From: Salvelinus alpinus
Lineage: Eukaryota; Chordata; Actinopteri; Salmoniformes; Salmonidae
Direction of reading: 5' to 3'
Assembly (NCBI RefSeq): GCF_045679555.1
Contig: NC_092099.1
Coordinates: forward strand, 7,560,576-7,624,575
Length of the DNA stretch: 64,000 bases
Made by a program: the position numbers and the translations under genes. Under the pieces are notes generated by a model, which did no database searches, was not told the origin of the DNA, and saw nothing but the letters and a program-made list of their open reading frames with translations. Positions 46,426-56,918 of this stretch are shown here, in pieces (position 1 is the stretch's first letter; each line of letters begins with the position of its first letter).

Positions 46426-47369
46426 CCATCTTGTCTCAACCTTGTGGTTTGCCCAGTCGACACCCTAGATTAACAATAGCTTTTCTGCAGTCACGCTATG
46501 TTTTGTGATTAACATGTCCTACTTCTATAAGACATATATTTATGTTATAAGAGAACAAAACCATCCTTCACATTAGGGGTTAGGGTTAGGTTTTTGTTTG
46601 TAAGGGTTAGGTTTTTGTTTGTTAGGGAATCCACAAGGTCGATCTGATGCCTTCAAGCTAATGCAGTGACCAGCGGGGAGTGTTGCACTCCGCTTGCCGA
46701 ATGGGGGAGTCGAGGGGTCCGGGCAAAGATCCGCCCAGTTTGTAGAACCCTATAGTTGCCCACTTTAGTAGAGTTGGTTTTGGGGTGCGTTGGTTTTAGG
46801 TGTCTTCATCCTTAGTCTTTCGTCCGTTTTAAGTCCAGGTAAGGGGTAGGGTTAGTGCAAGATTGAGGTTAGGATAAGGGTGGGGTTAGGGTTAGGATAG
46901 GGGTGGGGTTTAGGGGAGTCCTTCTATTGGTCAAGGTGTCAACAGTGGTGAAAAAGGGCCACCAGAGAGGAAATCGCCCACGGAACCGTCCTTCACTGCT
47001 GGTTGTTGGGTCCTGGGTATTTTCATTTGTCAATAAATTTAAGAGTAACTCCTTCCAGGATCCTTACTCTGAAGCGATTGCCGTGTATTGACATCTAGCT
47101 GGTGCTATCGTGGCGTGCTTGGTGTAGGATCAGGCAACACGTTGAATTGCGTACCCTGTGCCGGTCCGGTGTCTCAGTTGCTTGCCATGTGTCCATACCA
47201 ATACGGTCTGTCATTGAGTTCTTGTGGTTTGAGCAGACAAAAACCCAGAAGGTTAGGGTTAGTTAGTTGAAAACGTCCAAATCGACCAGGTGCGCCCCCC
47301 TGTGGCTGGACCCAGGTGGGGGGTGTCCCCCAACCCGGCCATGGACTCCCAGAAGGCCCCAAGAGCCAG
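46426..47369. other. Non-coding stretch with TTAGGG-like tracts before the 18S pseudogene
   Basis: Two degenerate TTAGGG-like tracts (46573-46625, 46835-46915). The rest shows no gene. It does not resemble the 5' part of 18S rRNA. Confidence 0.45.
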
Positions 47370-47896
47370 ACTCGGGGAGGTAGTGACGAAAAATAACAAT
47401 TCAGGACTCTTTCGAGGCCCTATAATTGGAATGAGTACACTTTAAATCCTTTAACGAGGATCCATTGGAGGGCAAATCTTGTCCCAGCAGCCGCGGTAAT
47501 TCCAGCTCCAATAGCGTATCTTAAAGTTGCTGCCGTTAAAAAGCTTGTAGTTGGATCTCGGGATGGAGTTGGCGGTCCGCCGTGAGGCGAGCTACCGCCT
47601 GTCCCAGCCCCTGTCTCTCTGCACCCCCTTGATGCTCTTAACTGAGTGTCCCACGTGGGTCCGAAGCATTTACTTTGAAAAAAGTTCAGTGTTCAAAGCA
47701 GGCCCGGTCGCCTGAATACCGCAACTAGGAATAATGGAATAGGACTCCGGTTCTATTTTGTGGATTTTTCTTCTGAACTGGGGTCATGATTAATTAAGAG
47801 GGACAGCAGGGGGCATTTGTATTGTGCCGCTAGAGGTGAAATTCTTGGACCGGCGCAAGACGGAAGTCTTTGGGATCCGGGGGGTATGGTTGCAAA

Positions 47897-47939
<43 letters not shown>

Positions 47940-48379
47940 AAGCCTGCGGCTTAATTTGACTCAACACGGGAAACCTCACACGGCCCGGACACAGAAAGGA
48001 TTGACAGATTGATAGCTCTTTCTTGATTCTGTGGGTGGTGGTGCATGGGCGTTCTTAGTTTGTGGAGCAATTTGTCTGGTTAATTCTGATAACGAACGAG
48101 ACTCCGGCATGCTAACTAGTTAAGCGGCCCCGAGCGGTCAGCGTCCAACTTCTTAGAAGGACAAGTGGGGTTCAGCCACACGAGATTGAGCAATAACAGG
48201 TCTGTGATGCCCTTAGATGTCCGGGGCTGCACATGTGCCACACTGAGCGGATCAGCGTGTGTCTACCCTTCGCCGAGAGGCGTGGGTAACCCGCTGAACC
48301 CTACTCGTGTGATAGGGATTGGGGATTGCAATTATTTCCCATGAATGAGGAATTCCCAGTAAGTGCGGGTCATAAGCTT

Positions 48380-48428
<49 letters not shown>

Positions 48429-48429
48429 A

Positions 48430-48460
<31 letters not shown>

Positions 48461-48505
48461 CCCCACCGAGGTCGGTCACGGCCCTGGCGGAGCGCCGAGA
48501 ATACT

Positions 48506-48546
<41 letters not shown>

Positions 48547-48555
48547 TTTTCCGTA
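47370..48555 (+). pseudogene. 18S rRNA pseudogene, 5'-truncated with internal deletion
   Basis: From 'ctcggggaggtagtgacgaa' to 'gtcgtaacaagttttccgta' the sequence follows vertebrate 18S rRNA. It contains the hallmark blocks ccagcagccgcggtaattcc (47490), gaggtgaaattcttggaccg (47833), aaacttaaaggaattgacgg (47902), tttgtacacaccgcccgtcg (48401) and the 3' end region. The first third of 18S is missing. At about 47862 the sequence jumps from ..ggcgcaagacgg to aagtctttggg, skipping roughly 160-170 bases of the central domain. The last about 25 bases and the ITS1 are absent. Substitutions are spread throughout (for example atgatt-aattaag with extra bases). Not a functional rRNA gene. Confidence 0.95.
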
Positions 48556-48910
48556 AAACTGATTTAAGTTTTCTTGCATTAAAGTCCCCGGCTACTAGGA
48601 GCGCTGAGTGAGCGTTTGCTTGTGGCGGAATACAGCTCATTCAATACTATTTTAGTGCCAGCCTCTGACTGTGGTGGTATGTAAACAGCTACAAAGAATA
48701 CAGATGAAAACTCTCTCGGTAGGTAGTGTGGTCTACAGCTTATCATGAGAAACTCTTCCTCAGGCGAGCAATTGCTCGAGACTTCCTTAGATATAGTGCA
48801 CCAACAGAAATACATAGACCGCAGGCACTTGTCTTACCAGACGCCGCTGTTCTATCCTGCCAGACGCCGCTGTTCTATCCTGCCGGTACACATATTCACT
48901 CTCTGAATGG
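48556..48910 (-). mobile_element. LINE fragment (same family as 31391-32790)
   Basis: 'ttgcattaaagtccccggct', 'gtggtctacagcttatcatg' and a doubled 'ccagacgccgctgttctatc', then ctgcc are parts of the antisense strand of a frequent salmonid LINE. It directly abuts the 18S pseudogene. Confidence 0.6.
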
Positions 48911-48913
48911 CAC

Positions 48914-49100
48914 TGTCACGACTTCCGCTGAGGTCGGTCCCTCTCCTTGTATGGGCGGCGGTCGACGTCACCGGTCTTCTAGCCATCGCTGATCCATCTT
49001 TCATTTTCCATTGGTTTTGTCTTTATTTTCTACACATTATTTTTTTCTTTTTCATTATCCAATTACATGTTCATGTATTTAACCCAATCCATGTCTCAGT
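48914..49100 (+). mobile_element. Truncated solo-LTR relative
   Basis: TGTCACGACTTCCGCTGAGG, then tcggtccctctccttg matches the 5' half of the LTR at 36178-36532. The 3' half and duplication are missing. Confidence 0.75.
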
Positions 49101-49840
49101 TGTCTCAAGCCTTACAATATTTTTTTAAACCTGTCTCCTCTTTATCTACACTAATTTAAGTGGATTTAACAAGTGACATCCATAAGGGATTATAGCTTTA
49201 ACCTGGATTCACCTGGTCAGCATGTGTCATGGAATAAGCAGGTGTTCTTAATGTTTTATATACTCAGTGTAACTCATTGGCACTGAAATAAGTTATTTTC
49301 AACCATTAACTGGGGCCTTGTTGGGGCCTTAGTCCCTTTCATCCCGGGTGGGAGATAAGTAAGTAATTGCTGATTGGCAATAAAGTATTATTTTCTTTAT
49401 GTGTGGAAAAATATGGTTTGCAATGTAGAGACGGTTCTCTCTGGTAGTTGTTCAATATGACTTCAACCTTTACAGAGCACTCTTGTAAAATAGATGTTTA
49501 ATGTGAATGTGACTCCCTGTTTAAATAAAAGTTCAAATTTAAAAAAACATCAACACAAACACAGGATATGGGGTACACATGGTATCACATCATTACATAC
49601 TAGGCCCTACTGCACCTGCATTCCAGCACCATTCCAGCATCTGGAATTGACTCAACATGTTTGAGGTGGGGGATCAATACATGTGGGGGAAGAGGTGGCT
49701 GTCGAATGTATGATTCTGATATGTACAGGTAAGTTCATTGTGTGTGTGGGGCGGGCGTCCATGTTTGTGTCCGTACTCCGAGGTGTGTTTGAATATGAAT
49801 GAGCAGCAGTGTTGTGATGTGTCCTATCCTGTCCTTGCAG
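49101..49840. other. No feature recognised
   Basis: AT-rich. Contains 'cagcaccattccagcatctg' and gt-rich words. No exon with support. Confidence 0.35.
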
Positions 49841-50215
49841 AGTGATCTTCCTTGGCCTCATCACATGTCTCAGTGGCTCCTCCTTAGGAGGGAGGGGGAC
49901 ACCACCACGGGACAGACCCCACACTCATCGCTAGAGATCGAACTTCAGACTCCCTACAAAACCACTGAACCCCTCAACACACCGAAAGAGATAAAGGTGC
50001 ACACCCTTAGAGGGAGCCGTAACAGGATAACTCCCTCCAAACTCACAAAGATACAGAGGAGGAGGAACTATCCAACACCCAGGGAGAGAGAACGAGTGAC
50101 CTCAGTCAAACACAGTCAGAAAGAGGAGGTGGAAGAGGCGTTAGATAGAGGACGAGGTTACCCCAGATGCCATTCCTCCTGTTCATGTGAGCAAGAAAGA
50201 GCAGAAGGCTTCTGA
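49841..50215 (+). CDS. Possible terminal exon, function unknown
   Basis: After a fair acceptor (cctgtccttgcag) a frame is open for 124 codons (SDLPWPHHMSQWLLLRREGD..) to a TGA at 50213-50215. The product is hydrophilic and basic (KVHTLRGSRNRITPSK, IQRRRNYPTPRERER). No domain, signal peptide or membrane segment is visible. attaaag at about 50392 could serve as poly(A) signal. No upstream exon was found, so this may be chance. It lies tail-to-tail with the minus-strand gene ending at 50466. Confidence 0.3.
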   Translation, partial: SDLPWPHHMSQWLLLRREGDTTTGQTPHSSLEIELQTPYKTTEPLNTPKEIKVHTLRGSRNRITPSKLTKIQRRRNYPTPRERERVTSVKHSQKEEVEEALDRGRGYPRCHSSCSCEQERAEGF

Positions 50216-50465
50216 TCAGCCAAATGGGAGGCAGAGGGAGAAGTCATAGTGATTCACACCCACAGAGAGAAAGACTACCCACACAACCTCTTGGTTGAGA
50301 TGAACCACACAGAGGCAGAGGGCCTTCAGGGCTAGCCAGTCAGCCTGCCTGCTCTGATCCTCCAGTCAATTGTATTTAAATTCATGTTCATTAAAGATTT
50401 GTATTCAAGAATTGAAGTCCCATTTACTTAATGATAAGTCTTCAACCCTCAAGAACCAGGGTGAG

Positions 50466-53394
50466 TTAATCTTTTAACCTTGCCTGAATAAAACAATGCA
50501 TTTTTTTATAGTGAGCAAGAGTTGCGCTTTTTCCTCTTTCCTCCTCTTCCTTGTGGCAGGCGCAGCAGCACACTGCCCTCCAAAGCCTGCAAAATAATCG
50601 CCGGACTGCCCCTTTCCTAGCTCTGCATGGAACATCCAGTGTCACGTCCTTGGTGACGTGTGGGGTGACATCCGGGATGACCACAGCAACATCCTCTGGA
50701 AAGGGAAACAGAATGTAAACAAATGCAAACCGTAGGTTCTAAACACTGGCCCGTTGAAAGGTTCTACTAAGATGTCATGACAAACAGCACCAGTCAGAGT
50801 GCTCTCTAAGTGTTACCTGCTTGGATTTTAGCTGGCAGAGTGGCGAAGACGGCCATCGTGAGCGTACTTTCTTCAGGTGTGATGTCCACAACCTCCAAGA
50901 GGGAAGAGATGGGCTTTGCCTCTGTATTAGGGGTGATGTCCACAACATTCAGGTGGGAAGAAGCCAGATCTGCCTCTGTGTTAGGGGTGATGTCCTCAAC
51001 CTCCAGGTGGGAAGAAGCCGGGTCTGCCTCTGTGTTAGGGGTGATGTCCTCAACGTCCAGGTGGGAAGAAGCCAGATCTGCCTCTGTATTAAGGGTGATG
51101 TCCACAACATTCAGGTGGAAAGAAGCCTGATCTGCCTCTGTGTTAGGGGTGGTGTCCACAACCTCCAGGTGGGAAGAAGCCTGGTCTGCCTCTGTATTAA
51201 GGGTGATGTCCACAACCTCCAGGTGGGAAGAAGCCTGGTCTGCCTCTGTATTAAGGGTGATGTCCACAACATTCAGGTGGAAAGAAGCCTGGTCTGCCTC
51301 TGTGTTAGGGGTGGTGTCCACAACCTCCAGATGGGAAGAAGCCTGATCTGCCTCTGTATTAGGGGTGATGTCTACAACCTCCAGGTGGGAAGACGCCGAG
51401 TCTGCCTCTGTGTTAGTGGTGATGTCCACAACATCTAGGTGGGAAGAAGCCGGATCTGCCTCTGTGTCAGTGGTGATGTTTTGAACCTCCAAGAGGGAAG
51501 ATACCGGGTCTGCCTCTGTATTAAGGGTGATGTCCACAACATTCAGGTGGAAAGAAGCCTGGTCTGCCACTGTGTTAGGGGTGATGTCCACAACCTCCAG
51601 GTGGGAAGAAGCCTGGTCTGCCTCTGTATTAAGGGTGATGTCCACAACCTCCAGGTGGGAGGAAGCCGAGTCTGCCTCTGTGTTAGGGGTGATGTCTACA
51701 ACCTCTAGGTGGGAAGAAGCCAGGTCTGTGTTATGGGTGACAACAACAATCCTGATGAGCTCTACTACTACAAGGCACCAAGATGTCATCAGAACAGGCA
51801 TCTGTCAGAGTGCTCTCTATCATTGCTACTCACCTGCTTGGATGTCTGCTGGTAGTGTGGTGGAAACGGCCACCGTGAGGACAGGGGGGACTGGTAGGGT
51901 GGCTGCAGGGGGCTGGAAGCAGCTCTGCACCGCGTCCGCCACAAAGGCACAGACCGAGCTCATATAAAAAGGGCTCTGGAGGTCATCCGTGGAGAAGGAC
52001 CGACTGATTCTCCCGAGGATCGACCGCACAGAGTCAAAAGCAGCAGCCCGGGAGAATGGGATGTGAGGGGAAGGGTCCTTTAACATGCAGGAGAGCTTCT
52101 CCACTACGGCCGCCACCATGCCCACGGCCATCCCGCTTATTAGGATTGGGTGCTCTGAATGGCCTTCCTCTGGCTGAAGCCACAGGGCTAGGAGGAGCCT
52201 GGGAACCACCTCCACCACCACCTGAGATGGGCTGAGCAGGTTGCTACGGGGCTCATTGGACTGCTCGCCCAGAATGCTCCTCACAGCTCTCTCCACGATG
52301 CTGTGGACTTTAGGATCGCTGAAATCAACAAAAAGGAGAAGACAAAGCTAAACAATGTGCAATGTGCTCACAGAGAACCCTGTCTTCGTCTGTTTCTGCC
52401 TAGTTCCAGATGTGTAGATAAATGGATCAAGTCATATGCAGGGCAGTACATGGAACTCACATGTCAGCTGGCGGGGTGGAGTGCATGGAGCGGCGGAGCT
52501 TGCAGGAAGCCTCGTGCTCTATGTTCATCATTTTTAGGCAAGTGTTTACTTCCCAGGCCTGCAGTATGAAACAGGAAGTCCCATTAGTGTAATTTCACAA
52601 CAGATGTATTCTTTTGTGCTAACTCGATGTTGAAAGGCTAGTAAAGAGCTCCCTAACTTGTAGTATGTCTCTAACTCTCATTCTCTTACCAGCCGAGCGA
52701 GGTCGTTTCCCTCCTCCAAGGTTTCCTTCCACACCCTTCAAATAAAACACAGAGCAATTCAACTTTCCTGGCTTCTTATTTTTCTGTTGTTTATTTTACC
52801 CACACCTGGAGTGCTGCTGGTGGCAGGGAATGGCAGTGAAGATGAGTGCTGACATGGTACTCACCTCTCCCTAAGGGATTTTTTGCCCTGAGACACCAGC
52901 CAGTTGCTCATGTGCTCTGTGGAGACATGGGGCGGGACCTGGCCTTGACTCTGGAGCAGCAGATAGTGGACCATGAGCTTCTTCTGCAAGATGAGGTAAG
53001 GTGTGAGACCGTGCCACGAAATACCATATCATGTGCTTGCAGAAGGGCCTCTCGCAACATTTCACAACTGCTCATGCCTGACAATTTGCAAGTGATATTA
53101 ATAACTCTTATGACCAACTTCTCTAAACTGTCTTGAAATACAACTCTCTTTCTGTTGTTTATGTTTTTGTGGGATGAATCTTACCTGTTTATTGTAATAT
53201 GTTTCCTCCCAGCAGGCCTGCAGAGTCTGAAAATAAAGGCTGCTTCTACAGAATTCCTTTGAAGATAATGAAAATAATTATGCTTTGTTATGCACATTAT
53301 GCACAGGCATTTACAGTATGCTAAAATTAATTTCTCCTAAGATTACCTTTGTGGGACCATAAGTGAACTCCGGAATGCACAAAACCCTATCCAT
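50466..53394 (-). CDS. Unrecognised eight-exon gene with 18-residue repeats (about 670 residues)
   Basis: Exons on the minus strand: 53394-53347 (MDRVLCIPEFTYGPTK), 53226-53185, 52983-52865, 52735-52690, 52558-52461, 52318-51834, 51761-50817, 50695-50466 (TAA). Every border is AG/GT and every phase joins. Exon 6 encodes a Leu/Val-rich, probably helical domain (SPSQVVVEVVPRLLLALWLQ, then LISGMAVGMVAAVVEKL). Exon 7 is almost all 18-residue acidic repeats of the type TPNTEADQASSHLEVVDI, 16 units. Exon 8 encodes the C-terminus with a basic stretch and Cys cluster (KGAVRRLFCRLWRAVCCCAC), which could be a lipid-modified membrane anchor. No enzyme motif seen. I do not recognise the family; it may be fish-specific. 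Exons 6 and 7 have similar 3' ends and following introns, so exon 7 looks partly duplicated from exon 6. Confidence 0.75.
50877..51740 (-). repeat. Coding minisatellite, 16 units of 54 bp
   Basis: Plus-strand unit around 'gtgatgtccacaacctccag', then gtgggaagaagcctgg and tctgcctctgtattaagg. Period 54 keeps the frame. Higher-order order is visible: the SSHLEVVDT / SFHLNVVDI / SSHLEVVDI triplet recurs. Open frames also exist on the plus strand across the array; they are shadows. Confidence 0.93.
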
Positions 53395-54174
53395 GGTAAG
53401 ATGGGAAAGAAATGCAGCGCTATAGATATACGGGATGCTCTAGAGATAACAGGAATGACTTAAAGTCGCGAATTATCAATGACTGTGGAGTCGTTTAGTA
53501 TGCTGCACTTAGAATTGAGTTGTAGGCGATGTTTGGCGCCAAATAGAATGTTTACATTCTATTGCCATGGAGAAATGGAATGTGTAGAACCTGTATAAAT
53601 GGGTATGCTTCTATGTCTTTATTTCGTGAAAGATTAAGCTCTTTATTACGTCATAATGTGTATATGAGGAAGTAGGAGCCCGTCCCGATTCATGACGCGA
53701 TTATCCAGATGCATGTTGCTTAGACCTACTAATCCAACCTTGGTTTACAATTTAAATGAACAGATTTGTTTTGGCATATATAAACAATCAACCACATCCA
53801 TTTAAAGCAATGATTGTCAATTGAAAATGTGGTTGTTGTGTTATCCTGTTGTGCGCCTTGAGTGTCAATCCCCTAAAGCACATTATTCCAATATTTCCGA
53901 CCTCTGAATTGACACAATGAACACTTTTGCAAAGATATTCGGTTAAAAATAAGAGTATGAATGACAATAAACGTATGACTTGGATTGTATGCATAATAGT
54001 GTAGTAAACAATATCGCTCAGCGTGGGATCTTTTGGTGTTTGGAAAGTATCCGTTATAAGTCGCCATGGCACGTATCACTTCGTTGTCTTGTTGGTAATA
54101 GTAAAAATGCATGACAGTCCGCATTGTAATGGTCTAACAGGTGCTTTTCATTTTGTTTCTCACATTAAACACAT
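53395..54174. other. Upstream region of the minus-strand gene
   Basis: Presumed promoter region. No TATA box or known element identified. ORFs here lack family signal. Confidence 0.4.
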
Positions 54175-54708
54175 TTGAGAACTGAATTGCTTACAGTTGT
54201 ACCTATGATGCACAGACACACTAAAGCTGTACAGTGTAGTTTGAATAGTCAAGCTGTACAGTGTAGTTTGAATAGTCAGTTTCAATTATTTGCAGATGTA
54301 TACCCTATTATTTACAAATCGAAAGATGTAACATTTGAAATGAATGTGGCAGAACAGTTTAGCATAGAGTTCCTGTGGGAGTCTTCTCCTTCAGTCTTTT
54401 TGCCTCCTAGGCCTCGTTTCTCATTACATGGGATTTCCCCAGTGCCAACTTCACATGAGATGGCCGCTGTCTACTGTCATGTGGTGCTGAATGACAGATA
54501 TCGCTATGATGTAATGACCGATATAGCTGCTGTCCATGGTCCTGAAATATACAATCTTGGCTATTTGCATATGTACGACCGTCCAAACTTGACCCCCCAC
54601 ACATACACACACATTAATGCTAATCTCTCACACACTTTTGAACATTGCACAACCTGCAATAAGACACTGAAAGAGCATTTTATTTCATGTTTGTTTGTGT
54701 TTGAATAA
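54175..54708 (+). CDS. Possible terminal exon or single-exon ORF, unknown protein
   Basis: A 177-codon frame. From about residue 40 it has the look of a folded protein (DVYPIIYKSKDVTFEMNVAE, then FSIEFLWESSPSVFLPPRP, YCHVVLNDRYRYDVMTDIAA). A splice acceptor (ttatttgcag at about 54295) could start an exon there. The part before is a 27-bp direct duplication (54224-54277; AVQCSLNSQ twice). The stop codon TAA is inside gAATAAAg, so stop and poly(A) signal overlap. No domain recognised; no upstream exon found. Confidence 0.4.
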   Translation: MRTELLTVVPMMHRHTKAVQCSLNSQAVQCSLNSQFQLFADVYPIIYKSKDVTFEMNVAEQFSIEFLWESSPSVFLPPRPRFSLHGISPVPTSHEMAAVYCHVVLNDRYRYDVMTDIAAVHGPEIYNLGYLHMYDRPNLTPHTYTHINANLSHTFEHCTTCNKTLKEHFISCLFVFE

Positions 54709-54911
54709 AGACCCGAAGAATGAAATCAAAGCTGCTTTCAATTCATGGTGGCTCTGAATAAGTCTTGACGGAGACAGAGCTTGTTTTGCCAAGGAAAGTG
54801 AAAAGGACTGAGGGAAAGTAAAATGGATGATACATGGAAGAACCTCAAAGAACATTGCATTTTCATGATCATGTAACATCAAACATAACATCAAAATGCA
54901 TCTTATATTCC

Positions 54912-55136
54912 TGCCCTTACAGAAAAACCACATGATTTCAACTTACATTTTATGTGAAATCATTTGAAAACATGTTTTGGAACACAACGTGATCACATTT
55001 TCACATGTGTAGTTTAATGTAATCACATGTTGCTTTACATGTTATCACATTATCTTCACATAAGATACATGAAAACATGTTTTTGGAACACTTCCCGTGT
55101 TCACATGTGAAATTCATGTGGTTTTTGCGTAAACGC
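54912..55136. mobile_element. MITE rich in acatgtga palindromes
   Basis: The ends cccttacagaaaaaccacat, then gatttc and gaaattcatgtggtttttgc, then gtaaacg are inverted repeats. The inside is dominated by cacatgt/acatgtg words that can pair with each other. Confidence 0.75.
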
Positions 55137-56328
55137 CCTGCAGTTCCACACTCAAGGTTCTTAATAATGCTTTAAAATGCACATGTACGATTGTACATGT
55201 GTAATGGGTTGAAAACAAAGTCACTAAAACAGACAGCCATTTATTATACCCCACCCCCCAATTTGTTAATGTATTTGTCTTAATTAATCTAAATTGTATT
55301 TTCTACACACTTTAGCGTTAGCAGTCCATCAAGTCAATAGATGGCGCTGTTGCACTGTTGTAGCAGGATAAACAGCAAGTTCTGGCCAAGCTGTCACCAT
55401 TCTGCAGAATAAAGGATCAGAACTTTACAGAGGTAAACTGTGTCTGTTCTTTTTACTATTACAGGTTTGTAACAAAACTTCCAAACGTTCAAATATATAC
55501 ACAATGTGTAATAACATGCTATTTAACAACTTTGTCAAGATATTATCACGTTAGGAAAGGTTTTGTTTTGGCTTTGTGTCGAACTGAGTGAGAGTATAAC
55601 GTTATGTTAGCTGAGGTAAAAAACGATTTACGAGTCACAGAGACGAGTCACATGTTTACTGAGCAGCTTACTTGTACTGGATTTTGTCTAGGATATTTTT
55701 TTTATAAAGAATCCATTTGTTAGGGATTTCTGAGTTGGTTTTACATATTATTGGTTTTGTGTAAAATGGTGCTTACTAGCTGGTAAACTGGCCGAGCACG
55801 CTCAGTCTGGTGGACTTTTAGTGCATAGAGTGAGAGAGAGACGAATTTCTGGAGGTGCCACTATCTCAAAGCTGAATGTATTGTTGTCAGTTTTCTATAG
55901 AGGTAGCGGTATATAGAAAAACATTCAGTTATTTATCGTTTCATATATAGGTGTTTCTATTGTATGAATGTGAAATACATTGTGGTTTTCATGTGAAACC
56001 ATACACTAAGACAGGGTTATTTGTGGAACATTTTTGAATTCTGCTTTAGCTAAAGTGCATTTATGTTGTGTAGTTTAATGTGTGCACTTGTTTGATGTGA
56101 ATATTTTTTCAAAGTACTAACAAGAAAATAGACAATTGAACAAGAGAAAAAAAAACATTCTTCAGAATAAAGAAAGCGCCAGAACTTTGCAGACGTAAAC
56201 TTGTGTCCGTTCTTTTTACTATTGCAGGCCACCTCAGCTACACATCCACTCTGTCTGCACACGCATCCACGCATTGCACATACACACGGACAAACACACA
56301 CTAATGTTCTCTCTCTTGTGTTTGTCAG
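55137..56328. other. Intergenic/intronic stretch with a duplicated motif
   Basis: 'cagaactttacagaggtaaa', then ctgtgtctgttctttttact and attacag (about 55419-55466) recurs as a variant at 56181-56228. Both copies end in a splice-acceptor-like tract. No coding exon assigned. Confidence 0.4.
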
Positions 56329-56858
56329 CAGTTCATCTTGGCCCTGTCATTCGCCTCCTTCACCAAAGCTCTGTCAGGGACCTACATGAAGAGTGCCATC
56401 ACTCAGAGAGACACTTTGTCCTGTCCAGCTCTCTCATCGGACTCATAGACGGCAGCTTTGAGATGGGTATCAACAATAACATTGAGTTGCTTGAGAATTG
56501 ATGTAGTAAAAACCAGATACAGACTACAGTATAATCAAAAAAAATGTGTGGTTCAATCAGTCTGCTCTCAATACTGTCCAGTTTTATAGTTGTTCCTATT
56601 AATTGATTGACTGGCATTTGTCCATGACTCTACTGTCAAACCCCTAACATTGTTTTATGTGATGCTATGTTGTTGCAGCCTAGTATCCAAACTGATATGC
56701 CATTTTTTGTTTAAAAAAAAAACTGCGTTTATAATTTCCGATTCCTGGCTACTGTAGTATTGTGATTTCTTGCAGGTAACCTGCTGTTCCTGGCTGTGGT
56801 CAGCCATTTTGGGGCGAAGCTGCACCGGCTCAGGCTCCCCGTGTCCTTGTTCAGATAA
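56329..56858 (+). CDS. Last two exons of an unrecognised gene
   Basis: Exon A 56329-56466 follows cttgtgtttgtcag and reads AVHLGPVIRLLHQSSVRDLH, then SERHFVLSSSLIGLIDGSFE. Exon B 56776-56858 follows gatttcttgcag and joins in phase (EM then G across the junction): NLLFLAVVSHFGAKLHRLRL, then PVSLFR and TAA. The joined C-terminus is mixed hydrophobic/basic with no motif I know. Upstream exons are not identified; 54175-54708 lies on the same strand but ends in its own stop. The first base of exon A is uncertain because cagcag allows two acceptors. Confidence 0.55.
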
Positions 56859-56918
56859 TCACCCCAGTTGGCCTTTTTCTCTTCATCTAGTGTGCCCAAC
56901 ATTGACAAAGGTGTACAT

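Noticed and set aside
47370-48555. Functional 18S rRNA gene
   Set aside because: The 5' third, about 160-170 central bases and the 3' end are missing, and there is no ITS or 28S next to it.
50877-51740. CRISPR-like regular array
   Set aside because: No unique spacers; units are contiguous and coding in a vertebrate gene. The same applies to the arrays at 4436, 28318, 44960 and 56919.
50810-51967. Long plus-strand ORFs across the minisatellite
   Set aside because: Caused by the 54-bp period (a multiple of three). The minus strand has splice sites, phases and continuation exons; the plus strand has none.
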